Shown piece by piece: positions 1-8,266 of a DNA stretch of 64,000 bases (within the stretch, counting starts at the first letter, position 1; each line of letters starts with the position of its first letter). Source of the DNA: Anoxybacterium sp963668245. GTDB lineage: Bacteria; Bacillota; Clostridia; Peptostreptococcales; Anaerovoracaceae. The notes beneath the pieces were generated by a model. It ran no database searches, was not told the DNA's origin, and saw only the letters and a list, made by a program, of their open reading frames with translations. Location of the stretch: the NCBI GenBank assembly GCA_963668245.2, contig OY764195.2, forward strand, positions 558,001-622,000, given 5' to 3'. Position numbers and translations under genes: made by a program.

Positions 1-34
1 AGGATCCTCCGAACTTTGCCACCTTAATTCCCAT
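1..34 (-). CDS. lysC: Aspartokinase, N-terminal end only (gene runs off the window)
   Basis: Only the first 11 codons are inside the window. They read MGIKVAKFGGS, and the KFGGS stretch is the conserved N-terminal phosphate-binding signature of aspartate kinases, which phosphorylate aspartate at the head of lysine, methionine and threonine synthesis. The start at 34 is preceded by GGAAAGG with a 10-nt spacer; an in-frame ATG at 43 would sit directly against that site and is less likely. The gene follows metK on the same strand after 57 nt with no visible terminator, so it may be co-transcribed with it. The assignment rests on a very short stretch. Confidence 0.7.
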   Translation of the reverse strand, partial: MGIKVAKFGGS

Positions 35-91
35 TTGTATCATTCCTTTCCAGACTGTAACGTTTCGATCAGTCATTAACATAATATTTTA

Positions 92-1288
92 TTATATCAT
101 GTTTTGTGCTTCTTGTCTCAAAATATCTGCTTTATCCGTTCTTTCCCAAGGTAAGTCAAGATCGGTTCTTCCAAAATGGCCATAAGCAGCTACCTGTCTG
201 TAAAGAGGTCTTCTTAAATCAAGCTCTCTGATGATAGAAGCTGGTCTTAAGTCAAAATGCTTATTGACTAATTCAACAATCTTCTCTTCTGCGATTTTTC
301 CCGTTCCAAATGTTTCTACTAAAACAGATACTGGCTTTGCTATACCAATTGCATATGCAAGCTCAATTTCGCATTTGTCAGCAAGTCCAGCAGCAACAAT
401 ATTTTTTGCAGCGTATCTTGCAGCATATGCCGCAGAACGGTCAACTTTTGTAGGGTCTTTTCCAGAAAAGGCTCCGCCGCCGTGTCTTGAGTATCCGCCA
501 TATGTATCAACGATGATTTTTCTTCCAGTCAAACCAGAGTCTCCATTTGGTCCACCGATTACGAAACGTCCAGTTGGATTGACATAGTACTTTGTAAATG
601 CATCTAATAATTCTACAGGTACCACTGGATTGATTACGTGTTGGATAATATCCTGCTTAATTTGCTCCTGGGTTACCTCTTCATCATGTTGTGTAGAAAC
701 AAGAATTGTGTCGACACGAACAACTTTATCTCCATCATATTCTACAGTAACCTGAGTTTTTCCATCTGGTCTTAAATAAGAAAGTTCTCCAGATTTTCGG
801 ACATCAGATAATCTTTTTGCCAATTTGTGAGCCAATGCTATTGGCATAGGCATGAGTTCTGGTGTTTCGTTGCAGGCAAATCCAAACATAATCCCTTGGT
901 CTCCAGCACCAATTCCTTCTTCTTGGTCATTTAAAGAACCCACTTTGTATTCTAACGCTTTGTCTACACCCATGGCAATATCGCCTGATTGCTCATGAAT
1001 TGCAGTCATAACAGCGCAAGTGTTACCGTCATATCCATATTCGCCTTTTGTATAACCTATGTCGCAAATAACCTTACGTATCAGATTTGGAATATCAACA
1101 TAACAATTGGTTGTAATTTCGCCCACTACCATTGCAAGTCCTGTAGTTACAGTAGTTTCTGCGGCAACGCGGCCTCTAGGGTCGTTTTCTAAAATCGCAT
1201 CCAAAATCGCATCTGAAATCTGATCACAGACTTTATCAGGATGCCCTTCTGTTACTGATTCTGAAGTAAATAGTCTTTTCATTTTCAT
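92..1288 (-). CDS. metK: S-adenosylmethionine synthetase
   Basis: MetK makes S-adenosylmethionine from ATP and methionine in the cytoplasm. The 398-residue length is normal for the family. Visible signatures are ESVTEGHPDK near the N-terminus (ATP-binding histidine), GAGDQG in the middle and GGGAFSGKDPTKVDRSAAY in the C-terminal half. An AGGAGGT-type site precedes the ATG. The leader carries a SAM-I riboswitch and terminator (1375-1535) behind a consensus promoter, so the end product should shut the gene off. SAM supply fits a window containing radical SAM enzymes (KamA and the 55837-56988 protein) and mtnA, which handles the methylthioribose by-product. I see nothing unusual in the protein. 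Confidence 0.98.
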   Translation of the reverse strand: MKMKRLFTSESVTEGHPDKVCDQISDAILDAILENDPRGRVAAETTVTTGLAMVVGEITTNCYVDIPNLIRKVICDIGYTKGEYGYDGNTCAVMTAIHEQSGDIAMGVDKALEYKVGSLNDQEEGIGAGDQGIMFGFACNETPELMPMPIALAHKLAKRLSDVRKSGELSYLRPDGKTQVTVEYDGDKVVRVDTILVSTQHDEEVTQEQIKQDIIQHVINPVVPVELLDAFTKYYVNPTGRFVIGGPNGDSGLTGRKIIVDTYGGYSRHGGGAFSGKDPTKVDRSAAYAARYAAKNIVAAGLADKCEIELAYAIGIAKPVSVLVETFGTGKIAEEKIVELVNKHFDLRPASIIRELDLRRPLYRQVAAYGHFGRTDLDLPWERTDKADILRQEAQNMI

Positions 1289-1374
1289 ACCTCCTATTGA
1301 TTCTCTATTTCATTTGTTACCTATTATAGCTATCTTAAACCTTGTCTCTATGAAAAACTTAGAAATCGCTACAC

Positions 1375-1403
1375 AAGAAAACCCTCTTCCGATAGAAGAG
1401 GGT
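1375..1403 (-). terminator. Riboswitch-controlled intrinsic terminator upstream of metK
   Basis: On the minus strand ACCCTCTTC pairs with GAAGAGGGT around a short loop and is followed by a run of T residues. It lies between the SAM-I aptamer and metK, which is the expected place for the expression platform: SAM binding should favour this hairpin and stop transcription. Confidence 0.9.
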
Positions 1404-1414
1404 TGATTGATTTT

Positions 1415-1535
1415 TGGTCTTTCCTCATCTTTCAGAACGAATTCCGTAGGATTTAGCACCTTTTCTATCTATTTTACCAGATACCTAGGTTGCCGGGCTT
1501 CACAGGGCCTATTCCCTCTGCCACTCTTGATAAGG
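1415..1535 (-). promoter_or_regulatory. SAM-I (S-box) riboswitch aptamer
   Basis: Reading the minus strand from 1535, the sequence begins CTTATCAAGAGTGGCAGAGG and continues through a GGCCCTGTGAAGCCCGGCAA block near 1492-1511. These are the conserved S-box elements: the P1 5' strand and kink-turn, then the AAGCCCGGCAACC core. A GGTGCTAAATCC-type segment and a closing P1 strand (GAAAGA-type) follow before the terminator. S-box RNAs bind S-adenosylmethionine and repress downstream genes. The target here is metK, and possibly the aspartokinase gene behind it. Confidence 0.95.
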
Positions 1536-1560
1536 CATATTCAGTTTTAAGAATAGAAAT

Positions 1561-1589
1561 ATTATAATCCTTGATTTTTCAAATGTCAA
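1561..1589 (-). promoter_or_regulatory. Consensus sigma-A promoter of metK
   Basis: The minus strand shows TTGACA (1589-1584), a 17-nt spacer and TATAAT (1566-1561), a perfect match to the housekeeping consensus. Transcription should begin near 1554, about 19 nt before the SAM-I aptamer. Confidence 0.85.
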
Positions 1590-1599
1590 TGGTTATACT
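1571..1599 (+). promoter_or_regulatory. Candidate divergent promoter for the 1644 gene
   Basis: TTGATT (1571-1576), a 17-nt spacer and TATACT (1594-1599) form a good sigma-A promoter on the plus strand. It overlaps the metK promoter almost completely, so the two could not be occupied by polymerase together. The predicted start is near 1606, giving a leader of about 38 nt. Confidence 0.55.
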
Positions 1600-1643
1600 A
1601 ATTCTAAAAGGATTTTTTCTAGGTATTGAGGAGGATAGTTCCA

Positions 1644-2825
1644 TTGTCAGAACGTAAATTTACAGTCATTAAAGGTGGCATTTCAACTACTGCGGACAAT
1701 AGCATAAGAACTTTTCTTTCCGCATACATTACAGATACTCGCCTTATGGGCGTAGTTGGTCTATATATACACTGGGAATTATCAGACGCGGATGCCGTTT
1801 CTGATTTTCATCAGTTTTTTTATTTTGATGCAGAAGAATATGGTTTTGAAAGCTATAAAAGTCTTTTAGGAAGTGACCCTGAAGCAATCCATTTGGCAGA
1901 ACAAGCATTAATCGGTGGGCTTGGAGGGAGCAAGGTCGTTATCAATCAAAGGGAAGCGGAGTACATGATTCAAAAATATACCGCCATGAACACTGCGCTT
2001 TCGCTGCCTATCCCAGAAGGGAAAAACGAATATGAATTCTTGCTTCAAGAACCAGTGATTTTGACAAAAGAAGAGTCAGCCAATTTGATCGATAAACTTT
2101 GTACTCCAATTGTTTCGGACTACCAGCTTATCAACTATTTTCTCATGCGACTTTATGCAAGAGATTTTGAAGGTGCAGAATACCTATTGTTTTCTAAGAT
2201 TCCATTGGAAGAATATGCCGATCAAGAAAGTGCAACATTGTGCAAAAATAGCATTGAAGAATTCTTTGATGAATATGGTTGTACCTATCTATGTGAATCA
2301 CTACTGGAACTGGATAGCAAGTATAAGTTGGTTATATCAGAAATTACTATAAGGGAAGTAAGAATTGAAAGTATCAAAATTCGTTCTTCTTTCTACGTTA
2401 CTGCAGCAGAAGCTGCGATGATGCTCAATCACCCTGAATTTGTAACCGTATATGAAGTTCTAACAGAGCCAGAAGAGTTTTTAAGATACTTTTCTGATTA
2501 TACTGCACAGAGCATGCAGGCAATGCATGATAACGGAAGACTTTATTTGGAGTTTAAGAAAAACAATGATCATGTTAACCGGAAAGTATTCCGCCTGAAT
2601 GAGGATGTTCGTGGATTATACTATATCACAGACTTTGGTCAGTTTATTATTGCGGCATACAGTCTGCAAGAGATTCACGAAATTGAAAAAAACTTAGGCA
2701 AAAGTGAAATTCATACGTTAATGATACCTACTGCAAAATATGAGTTTAAAGAGCCTATTTTGTACGAATTTATCCAAAGTGATTTTGATGATTTCAGCGA
2801 ATTTATAGATTTTCTAAATTCTTAA
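1644..2825 (+). CDS. Conserved-looking protein of unknown function, 393 aa
   Basis: I do not recognise this family. The reading frame opens at TTG 1626, but GAGGAGG at 1628-1634 makes a TTG at 1644 (MSERKFTVIKGG) the better start, with 9-nt spacing. The protein is soluble-looking and acidic, with no signal peptide, membrane segment or metal-binding cluster. Its middle (about residues 120-250) is rich in leucine and aromatic residues and looks helical. It is transcribed divergently from metK by an overlapping promoter and ends before a terminator at 2882-2919. The steady codon use and good ribosome site argue that it is real. A role linked to methionine or SAM is only suggested by the shared promoter region. 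Confidence 0.75.
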   Translation: MSERKFTVIKGGISTTADNSIRTFLSAYITDTRLMGVVGLYIHWELSDADAVSDFHQFFYFDAEEYGFESYKSLLGSDPEAIHLAEQALIGGLGGSKVVINQREAEYMIQKYTAMNTALSLPIPEGKNEYEFLLQEPVILTKEESANLIDKLCTPIVSDYQLINYFLMRLYARDFEGAEYLLFSKIPLEEYADQESATLCKNSIEEFFDEYGCTYLCESLLELDSKYKLVISEITIREVRIESIKIRSSFYVTAAEAAMMLNHPEFVTVYEVLTEPEEFLRYFSDYTAQSMQAMHDNGRLYLEFKKNNDHVNRKVFRLNEDVRGLYYITDFGQFIIAAYSLQEIHEIEKNLGKSEIHTLMIPTAKYEFKEPILYEFIQSDFDDFSEFIDFLNS

Positions 2826-2844
2826 GCAATCCGAACTCTTCATT

Positions 2845-2880
2845 TTCTGCTATATCTACATATTCTGCTATATCTACATA
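2845..2880. repeat. 18-bp perfect tandem duplication
   Basis: TTCTGCTATATCTACATA occurs twice back to back (2845-2862 and 2863-2880), between the stop of the unknown gene and the terminator. It is probably a replication-slippage duplication in non-coding DNA. Confidence 0.9.
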
Positions 2881-2881
2881 A

Positions 2882-2919
2882 AAAGGATGCCTTATATCAA
2901 AAGACATCCTTTATTTTTT
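2882..2919. terminator. Bidirectional intrinsic terminator
   Basis: AAAGGATG (2882-2889) pairs with CATCCTTT (2905-2912) and is followed by T-rich sequence on the plus strand; the minus strand also ends in a short T run. It separates the convergent unknown gene and serine hydrolase. Confidence 0.8.
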
Positions 2920-2926
2920 CCTTTTC

Positions 2927-4000
2927 CTACTCAGCGGTCAGGGCATCAAAAATCACTTTGCTGACCTTCTTTACTGGCGCACCAGATAAATTGGAGCAAA
3001 CAACAATAGACAATGTGAGCGCTGGGCAAATCCAGAAGCTGGCACGGAAGCCATCGTCAGTTCCTTCATGTCCGTAGAGAATATGTCCATTCTGTTCTCT
3101 TCGGAACCAACTCAAGCACATCTGTTCTCCGTTGTTAGGCACCACCGCTTGAGGGTCCCAAACCATATCATAAGTAGAAGCTTTTAGTAAATCCCGATGC
3201 AAATGGGCCAAAGCCCATTTTTCCATATCAAAGACGTTAGAGGTCAAAGTTGAGCTAGGGCCATGGGCCCGGTTATAAGGGAAATGAGGTGCTCTCATAA
3301 TCTCTTTTTTCTCATTTTTGATATGTGGTATACACAAATTCTCTGCATATCCTTTTTCCGAGTCGTAGATACCTCGATTGAATGAAAGCAAGGTGGATTG
3401 ACCCATTTTCAAGGGCAAAAATATATTTTCACAGATATACTTTTCGAAGGTCATCCCTGATGCTGCTGCAATCAATGCTCCAAGAACCTCATAACCCATA
3501 TTGCTATACGCAAATTTGCCACATCCTGGTTCCCAAAGTAAAAACCGCTCCGTCACTTCTTCTGACCGCACATATCGTTCTAACGCTCCCGTATCAATCT
3601 CTGGCTTGTCCCATTTATAATCGGTCACATCAGGCATCCCTGCGGTGTGGCTCATGAGTTGTCTTACGGTTATTTTTCGATACCGTTCATCCTTCATACG
3701 AAAGTAAGACAAGTATTTGACAACAGGCTTATCAATATCAATTCGCCCTTTTTCCCAGAGCTGCATGATGGCTGTTCCCACAAAAAGCTTTGTAACAGAT
3801 GCCATATGAAAAATATGTTCTGGTTTCAGCGGTTCTTTTTTTTCAAGGTCTTTATAACCAACTGCTTTACAGTACGCCAAACCAGCATACATACTCTTAC
3901 TCTCCTTGCCTATGCCCACACTTACAGCAATACCAGGCAGGTCGCTGTTTGCTAATAGTTTATCTAAAAATTCATCTAATCGTTTATTAATCATTTGCAT
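2927..4000 (-). CDS. Serine hydrolase of the beta-lactamase/class C superfamily
   Basis: This 357-residue protein has the acyl-serine hydrolase motifs in order: SVTK (S68-x-x-K71, nucleophile and general base), YSN (Y165-S166-N167) and an HEGTDDG motif near residue 315 standing in for the KTG box. No signal peptide or membrane segment is visible, so it probably acts in the cytoplasm, more like an esterase or peptidase than a secreted beta-lactamase. The substrate cannot be read from sequence. Its ATG overlaps the end of the upstream flavin protein by 14 nt, so the two are translationally coupled in a short operon ending at 2882-2919. A second in-frame ATG at 3994 is possible. Confidence 0.85.
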   Translation of the reverse strand: MQMINKRLDEFLDKLLANSDLPGIAVSVGIGKESKSMYAGLAYCKAVGYKDLEKKEPLKPEHIFHMASVTKLFVGTAIMQLWEKGRIDIDKPVVKYLSYFRMKDERYRKITVRQLMSHTAGMPDVTDYKWDKPEIDTGALERYVRSEEVTERFLLWEPGCGKFAYSNMGYEVLGALIAAASGMTFEKYICENIFLPLKMGQSTLLSFNRGIYDSEKGYAENLCIPHIKNEKKEIMRAPHFPYNRAHGPSSTLTSNVFDMEKWALAHLHRDLLKASTYDMVWDPQAVVPNNGEQMCLSWFRREQNGHILYGHEGTDDGFRASFWICPALTLSIVVCSNLSGAPVKKVSKVIFDALTAE

Positions 4001-4451
4001 GTTTTCCCGTCATCTCAGTTATTGTAATGTCAATCACAGCAGTGGCTTCTAGCATCTTATCTGGGAAAGAAAAAGTGCGCCCATCATGAGGTTTTAATAT
4101 CACATTCAAGGCCTTTGTTTTTTCATCCTTATCTTCCAAAATTGTTGCTGTGCCAAATCCAATTACACTTCTGAAAACGGTACCCCAATCACAAGGTTCT
4201 TCGGCTTCTTTTATAATCTTGGAATCAAAAGTTTCCATTTCAAAACAAACTTGATTGTTTTTCTTGATCAAATCAATTTTTTTCCCTTTTGCCGCTCCAT
4301 GTAAATAAATGTGTCCTTCTTCATAACCATAGTTCATCGGCACTACGTACGGCATGAAACCGTCAGTCAATCCCAAATGGCAAACGAAGGCTTTTTTCAA
4401 TATTTCCTCAATCTCTGCCAAGTTCGTCAATTCGCGATCTTTTCTTCTCAT
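3987..4451 (-). CDS. Pyridoxamine 5'-phosphate oxidase-like flavin protein (NimA family)
   Basis: A 154-residue split-barrel flavoprotein. The family uses FMN or haem; NimA-type members reduce 5-nitroimidazoles and others are general flavin reductases. Family marks are the N-terminal EEILKKAFVCHLGLTDG segment, then PYVVPMNYGYEEGHIYLHGAAKGKK, which carries the usual flavin-contact region, and an FRSVIGFGTA strand. The frame opens further upstream, but AGAGAGGA eight bases before ATG 4451 fixes the start at MRRKDREL. It is the first gene of a two-gene unit with the serine hydrolase. A drug-resistance role is possible but unproven; many anaerobes carry such proteins as housekeeping reductases. 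Confidence 0.85.
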   Translation of the reverse strand: MRRKDRELTNLAEIEEILKKAFVCHLGLTDGFMPYVVPMNYGYEEGHIYLHGAAKGKKIDLIKKNNQVCFEMETFDSKIIKEAEEPCDWGTVFRSVIGFGTATILEDKDEKTKALNVILKPHDGRTFSFPDKMLEATAVIDITITEMTGKHAND

Positions 4452-4594
4452 TTGAAAATCCTCTCTTTCCAATGGTGTTTCCAAAAATATAATTAATTAT
4501 ATCTTATTTTCTATGACTTATGGTAAAATATTATGCAGTGTAAGCATTTTTTATTTTCATCTATCAGATTACAATCAGAAAGCAGGTATTATAT

Positions 4595-5731
4595 ATGAAA
4601 TATAGAACCTTTGAAAAAACAGGAGAAAGAATCTCCCTCCTTGGATTTGGAACCATGCGCCTCCCTATCATTGATGGTGATTTCTCAAAAATTGATGAGC
4701 AGGAAGCCATCAAGATGATTCGTTCCGCCATCGATCAAGGGGTTAACTATGTGGATACTGCCTATATGTACCACGATGGATTTAGTGAAGTCGTAGTTGG
4801 CAAGGCGCTAAAAGACGGGTACCGAGAAAAAGTGGTCATTGCAGACAAGATGCCTGTTTGGATGGCAAAGACAGAAGAGGATATTCAGCGCATCTTTGAA
4901 GATCAATTGGCTCGATTGGATGTCGATTGCATTGACTACTACCTTGTTCATAATATAACCGATTCAATCTGGCAAAGAGCCCAAAAGTTTCACACATTGG
5001 ACTTTCTAGAAAAAATGAAGGCTGCTGGTAAAATCAAGCATATTGGCTTTTCATTTCATGACGAGTATCCACTTTTTGAAGAAGTTATCAACGCTTATTC
5101 CTGGGACTTTTGTCAAATTCAGCTGAACTATTTGGATAGTGAATTCCAAGCTGGCATCAAAGGATTGAAATTGGCTGGATCATTGAATATTCCAGTTGTC
5201 ATTATGGAACCTCTCAAAGGTGGCAAACTCACCGACAAACTCCCTGAGAAAATCCAAGCCTTCTGGAATGAAACACCAGTCAAGAGATCTCCTGCCGAAT
5301 GGGCATTTCGTTGGGTATCAGATTTCCCTGAAGTATTGACCATACTCAGTGGAATGACAACACCAGAGCAGGTAGCAGAAAATATTCGGATTTGCTCTGA
5401 AGCCGAACCAAATAGCTTGTCTGAAAAGGAACACTCCATCATTCAAAGTGTAGCAAAAGAATATAATTCCTTGATTCAGTATGCATGTACTTCTTGTAAA
5501 TACTGTCTGCCATGTCCCCTGAAAATTGACATCCCTACGGTAATCGGTTTCTATAACGACTGGTATCTGTTCCAAGAAAATGAGAAGGTAAAAGAAGGTT
5601 TCTTCATGTGGACTTCTCCAAAAGCAAGACCTTCTATCTGCTCTAAGTGCAAGGCTTGCGAAGATCACTGTCCACAGCACCTGCCAGTTTCTTCAATCAT
5701 GGGAAAAGCATCTGCTTTATTCGAAGGATAA
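4595..5731 (+). CDS. Aldo/keto reductase with C-terminal 2x[4Fe-4S] ferredoxin domain
   Basis: Residues 1-285 form an aldo/keto reductase barrel: GFGTMRLP near residue 18, the catalytic region VDTAYMYH (D54 and Y59) and a LVHN histidine in the next strand. Residues 298-307 (CxxCxxCxxC) and 349-359 (CxxCxxCxxxC) supply cysteines for two [4Fe-4S] clusters. This fused architecture is widespread in anaerobic Clostridia and is thought to use ferredoxin-type electrons; substrates are generally unknown. The gene stands alone, divergent from the flavin protein, and ends before a strong terminator at 5785-5828. The length (378) is typical and nothing is missing. Confidence 0.93.
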   Translation: MKYRTFEKTGERISLLGFGTMRLPIIDGDFSKIDEQEAIKMIRSAIDQGVNYVDTAYMYHDGFSEVVVGKALKDGYREKVVIADKMPVWMAKTEEDIQRIFEDQLARLDVDCIDYYLVHNITDSIWQRAQKFHTLDFLEKMKAAGKIKHIGFSFHDEYPLFEEVINAYSWDFCQIQLNYLDSEFQAGIKGLKLAGSLNIPVVIMEPLKGGKLTDKLPEKIQAFWNETPVKRSPAEWAFRWVSDFPEVLTILSGMTTPEQVAENIRICSEAEPNSLSEKEHSIIQSVAKEYNSLIQYACTSCKYCLPCPLKIDIPTVIGFYNDWYLFQENEKVKEGFFMWTSPKARPSICSKCKACEDHCPQHLPVSSIMGKASALFEG

Positions 5732-5784
5732 ACAAGTCCATAAGTATATTGATTAGAAGATGAACCCAAATCAACAATACAAGC

Positions 5785-5828
5785 TAAAACTGTCATTTAA
5801 GACAATTTCTTAAATGACAGTTTTTTTG
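5785..5828. terminator. Strong intrinsic terminator between convergent genes
   Basis: AAAACTGTCATTTAAGA and TCTTAAATGACAGTTTT pair over about 17 bp with a four-base loop, followed by T residues. On the minus strand the A-rich left arm gives a T tail, so it can also end the ABC transporter operon. Confidence 0.92.
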
Positions 5829-5838
5829 CTTCATAAAA

Positions 5839-6453
5839 TCAATGATTCAAATCCTCCAGTTTCACAATACGGTCACACACCTTATCCGCCAGCGCCATAT
5901 TATGCGTGACCACAATAAGCCCTAACTGCCTTTCTTCTACAATTTGAAGAAGCAGGTTCCATATCTGTGCCTGTGTGATTACATCAAGCATCGTACTAAT
6001 CTCATCACAAATCAAAAACTTAGTATCAGGACCCAATACACGTGCGATACAAAAACGTTGCAGCTCTCCACCAGAAAGTTCTGTTGGCCAACGATGCATC
6101 CATTCTTCTTCAATTCCCATCATATTCAGAATATAGTCATCCGGTTCCCAGCACTCACGAATCGTCTGTGCCATTTTCCATCTTGGATTGACCGCAAGCT
6201 CTGGGTGCTGATACACTAATTGGACAGGACAATACGTTCCAGCTTTTATAATTGGTTTCCCATCTAGCAAGACCTGTCCTCTGGTTGGGTTTTCATATCC
6301 AGACAAAATCTTTGATAGCGTACTCTTTCCAGAACCAGAAGAACCAACCAGACCAACTTTCTCACCAGATTTTATCGAAACGCTCACATCATTTAATATC
6401 CATCTGGACTTTGTTTCATATCGATAGCTAACATTTTTGGCCTCAAGTCGCAT
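5839..6453 (-). CDS. Peptide/nickel ABC transporter, second ATPase (DppF/NikE-type)
   Basis: A 204-residue ABC ATPase with Walker A GSSGSGKST, signature LSGGELQRFCIARVL and Walker B FLICDEIS followed by the HN switch region VVTHNMA. It is shorter than usual DppF/OppF proteins and lacks the C-terminal oligopeptide-ABC extension, as is common for NikE-like partners. It pairs with the ATPase encoded just upstream (6443-7372), whose stop overlaps its start by 11 nt. With two permeases and a binding protein it completes one importer. It is the last gene before the terminator at 5785-5828. Confidence 0.93.
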   Translation of the reverse strand: MRLEAKNVSYRYETKSRWILNDVSVSIKSGEKVGLVGSSGSGKSTLSKILSGYENPTRGQVLLDGKPIIKAGTYCPVQLVYQHPELAVNPRWKMAQTIRECWEPDDYILNMMGIEEEWMHRWPTELSGGELQRFCIARVLGPDTKFLICDEISTMLDVITQAQIWNLLLQIVEERQLGLIVVTHNMALADKVCDRIVKLEDLNH

Positions 6454-7372
6454 GAATACACCTCACCTCTCCACCTCTTATGCTCCTCATTTCTATTGGC
6501 TTCAAGCAAGCATCACTTCTATTAGGGCATCTCGGCGCAAACAAACATCCTTTTGGTAAATCTCCTGCATATGGTTGTGCTCCTTGTATTGGTTGAAAAT
6601 CATTTTGAGGCAATGCATCAATAAAAGCTTTACTATAAGGGTGCCTCAAGTGTTCTTTTCCATTTTTAAAATCTGCAGCTCTTGCTATTTCGAAGGTTGT
6701 TCCTGCGTAAAAAACTGCTATGCGATCAGCCACATGTAATGCCAAATCAATATCGTGAGTAATTAATAGGACTGCTGCACCCGCGTCGGCCATTTGTCTA
6801 AAATGTCCAAAGGTCTCTTTTGCCATTTCATAATTTAGCCCTGGCGTAGGTTCATCTGCTACAACTAGGCTAGGATTACCCATGACTGCTGTCGAGACGA
6901 GGACACGTCTTGCCATGCCACCAGACAACTGAAAAGGAAACATTTTTTCTGCCTCTTTTCCAAGACAATATCTGGAAAACGCTTCTCGTTGTTTTTCTCT
7001 GGATCCATTGACCCCAATGACTTGCTTATCAACTCTCATCAGAGGATCCAAATAATCAACTGACTGGGGTATCAACATGATTTCCTTGCCTCTTAACCGT
7101 TTTTGCATTTTGTGATTCAAGTCGTTTCCTTTATATCTCATCGTTCCAAAGATCAACGCATTTCGCGGCAAAATGCCCAATATGGCATGGGCAAGCAGAC
7201 TTTTTCCCGATCCACTTGATCCCACAACTGCGACGATTTCACCCGGATATACATTTAGACTAAGAGATTGGACTACATGCAATGTTTTTCTGTGAAATTT
7301 GTGATCATACATGCGAAATGCTATTTTTAAATCTTCAACCTCAAGAACAGGTTGTACACTTTTATCATTCAT
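6443..7372 (-). CDS. Peptide/nickel ABC transporter, first ATPase (DppD/NikD-type)
   Basis: A 309-residue ABC ATPase. Walker A is GSSGSGKS, the signature LSGGMARRVLVS is slightly divergent, and Walker B VVADEPTPGL carries the expected glutamate. The C-terminus has the oligopeptide/dipeptide extension with a CLFAPRCPNRSDAC cysteine pattern typical of DppD/OppD/NikD. It sits between the permease gene (7385) and the second ATPase, which it overlaps, so both are made together. Whether the importer carries peptides, nickel or another small molecule cannot be settled from the ATPase. Confidence 0.93.
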   Translation of the reverse strand: MNDKSVQPVLEVEDLKIAFRMYDHKFHRKTLHVVQSLSLNVYPGEIVAVVGSSGSGKSLLAHAILGILPRNALIFGTMRYKGNDLNHKMQKRLRGKEIMLIPQSVDYLDPLMRVDKQVIGVNGSREKQREAFSRYCLGKEAEKMFPFQLSGGMARRVLVSTAVMGNPSLVVADEPTPGLNYEMAKETFGHFRQMADAGAAVLLITHDIDLALHVADRIAVFYAGTTFEIARAADFKNGKEHLRHPYSKAFIDALPQNDFQPIQGAQPYAGDLPKGCLFAPRCPNRSDACLKPIEMRSIRGGEVRCIHAT

Positions 7373-7384
7373 AACAATTCCCCT

Positions 7385-8266
7385 TTATTCATTTCCACTA
7401 TTTGGGTTGAAGAGTCGTTTTAGATTTTCTCCAATTACATCAAAAAGGAGTACCATCAGGAGTAACATCAAACCCGGAAAAAATGCCAGCCACCACTTTC
7501 CAGTAGCGATATGAACCATTGCTTCCGAAAGAATCCCCCCAATGGCAGGTGATTCTGCTGGCAAACCAAACCCTAGAAAAGTTAAGGCTGCCTCATGCAT
7601 AATCGCGTGAGGGAAAAGGAGTACAAGCCCAATTAAATATGCAGGTAAAACATGGGGGACAATATGATTTTTGGCAACCCAAAATTTTGATTTTCCCATA
7701 CGATAAGACGCTTTTATATATTGGGTTCCCCGTATTTGCAAAACTTCAGCCCTGACAATTCTCGTCAATTCTGGCCAGTGGGTCAGTGCAACGGCAACTG
7801 CTACGCCCTTCATTCCACGACCTAGCATAAAAGAAATCAATAGTAATAGGACAAGGTGCGGTAATCCCATACAACAATCTACCGCCCAATTGATGATTTT
7901 ATCAATTTTTCCACCTTTTACGGCGGCTAAAATTCCCAAAACAAGTGCTAACCCAGAACTAAATACCGCCGCCAGGATACCAATCATCAAACTAGTTGAG
8001 AGTCCTTTTATGCTTCGATGAAGCATATCTCTTCCCATAAAATCGGTTCCAAAAGGGTGGGAAAAACACGGATTCACAAATTTATCTGCGTAGTTGATGC
8101 TGTACGCATTTGGATTCATCGAAATTCCCCAAATCAATACTGCGAATAAATATAGGGCAGCGAAAATAATCAGTAATAGAATTCTAATTCTAGTATTGAA
8201 ATAAGTTTGATTCCATCCAAGTCTTGCATTGCTCAGTCTTTCTCCATTGAATTGTTCCTCATACAT
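7385..8266 (-). CDS. Peptide/nickel ABC transporter permease (DppC/NikC-type)
   Basis: Inner-membrane permease with about six hydrophobic segments and the EAA loop in the C-terminal half (EAALTFLGFGLPAESPAIGGIL), the coupling site for the ATPases. The N-terminal region has the DFMGRDMLHRS motif common in DppC/OppC proteins. The frame opens at GTG 8275, but ATG 8266 (MYEEQFNG) with GGGTGG five bases upstream is the better start. The reading frame overlaps the DppB-type gene, whose stop is at 8259, so the two are coupled. Confidence 0.93.
   Translation of the reverse strand: MYEEQFNGERLSNARLGWNQTYFNTRIRILLLIIFAALYLFAVLIWGISMNPNAYSINYADKFVNPCFSHPFGTDFMGRDMLHRSIKGLSTSLMIGILAAVFSSGLALVLGILAAVKGGKIDKIINWAVDCCMGLPHLVLLLLISFMLGRGMKGVAVAVALTHWPELTRIVRAEVLQIRGTQYIKASYRMGKSKFWVAKNHIVPHVLPAYLIGLVLLFPHAIMHEAALTFLGFGLPAESPAIGGILSEAMVHIATGKWWLAFFPGLMLLLMVLLFDVIGENLKRLFNPNSGNE

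Noticed and set aside
231..587. Plus-strand open frame of 118 codons inside metK
   Set aside because: It is antisense to a certain metK frame, has no ribosome site and its composition is that of the complement of the real gene.
5839..7372. Frameshifted or split single ATPase gene
   Set aside because: Both frames have their own Walker A, signature and Walker B motifs, so they are two normal partner ATPases with overlapping ends.
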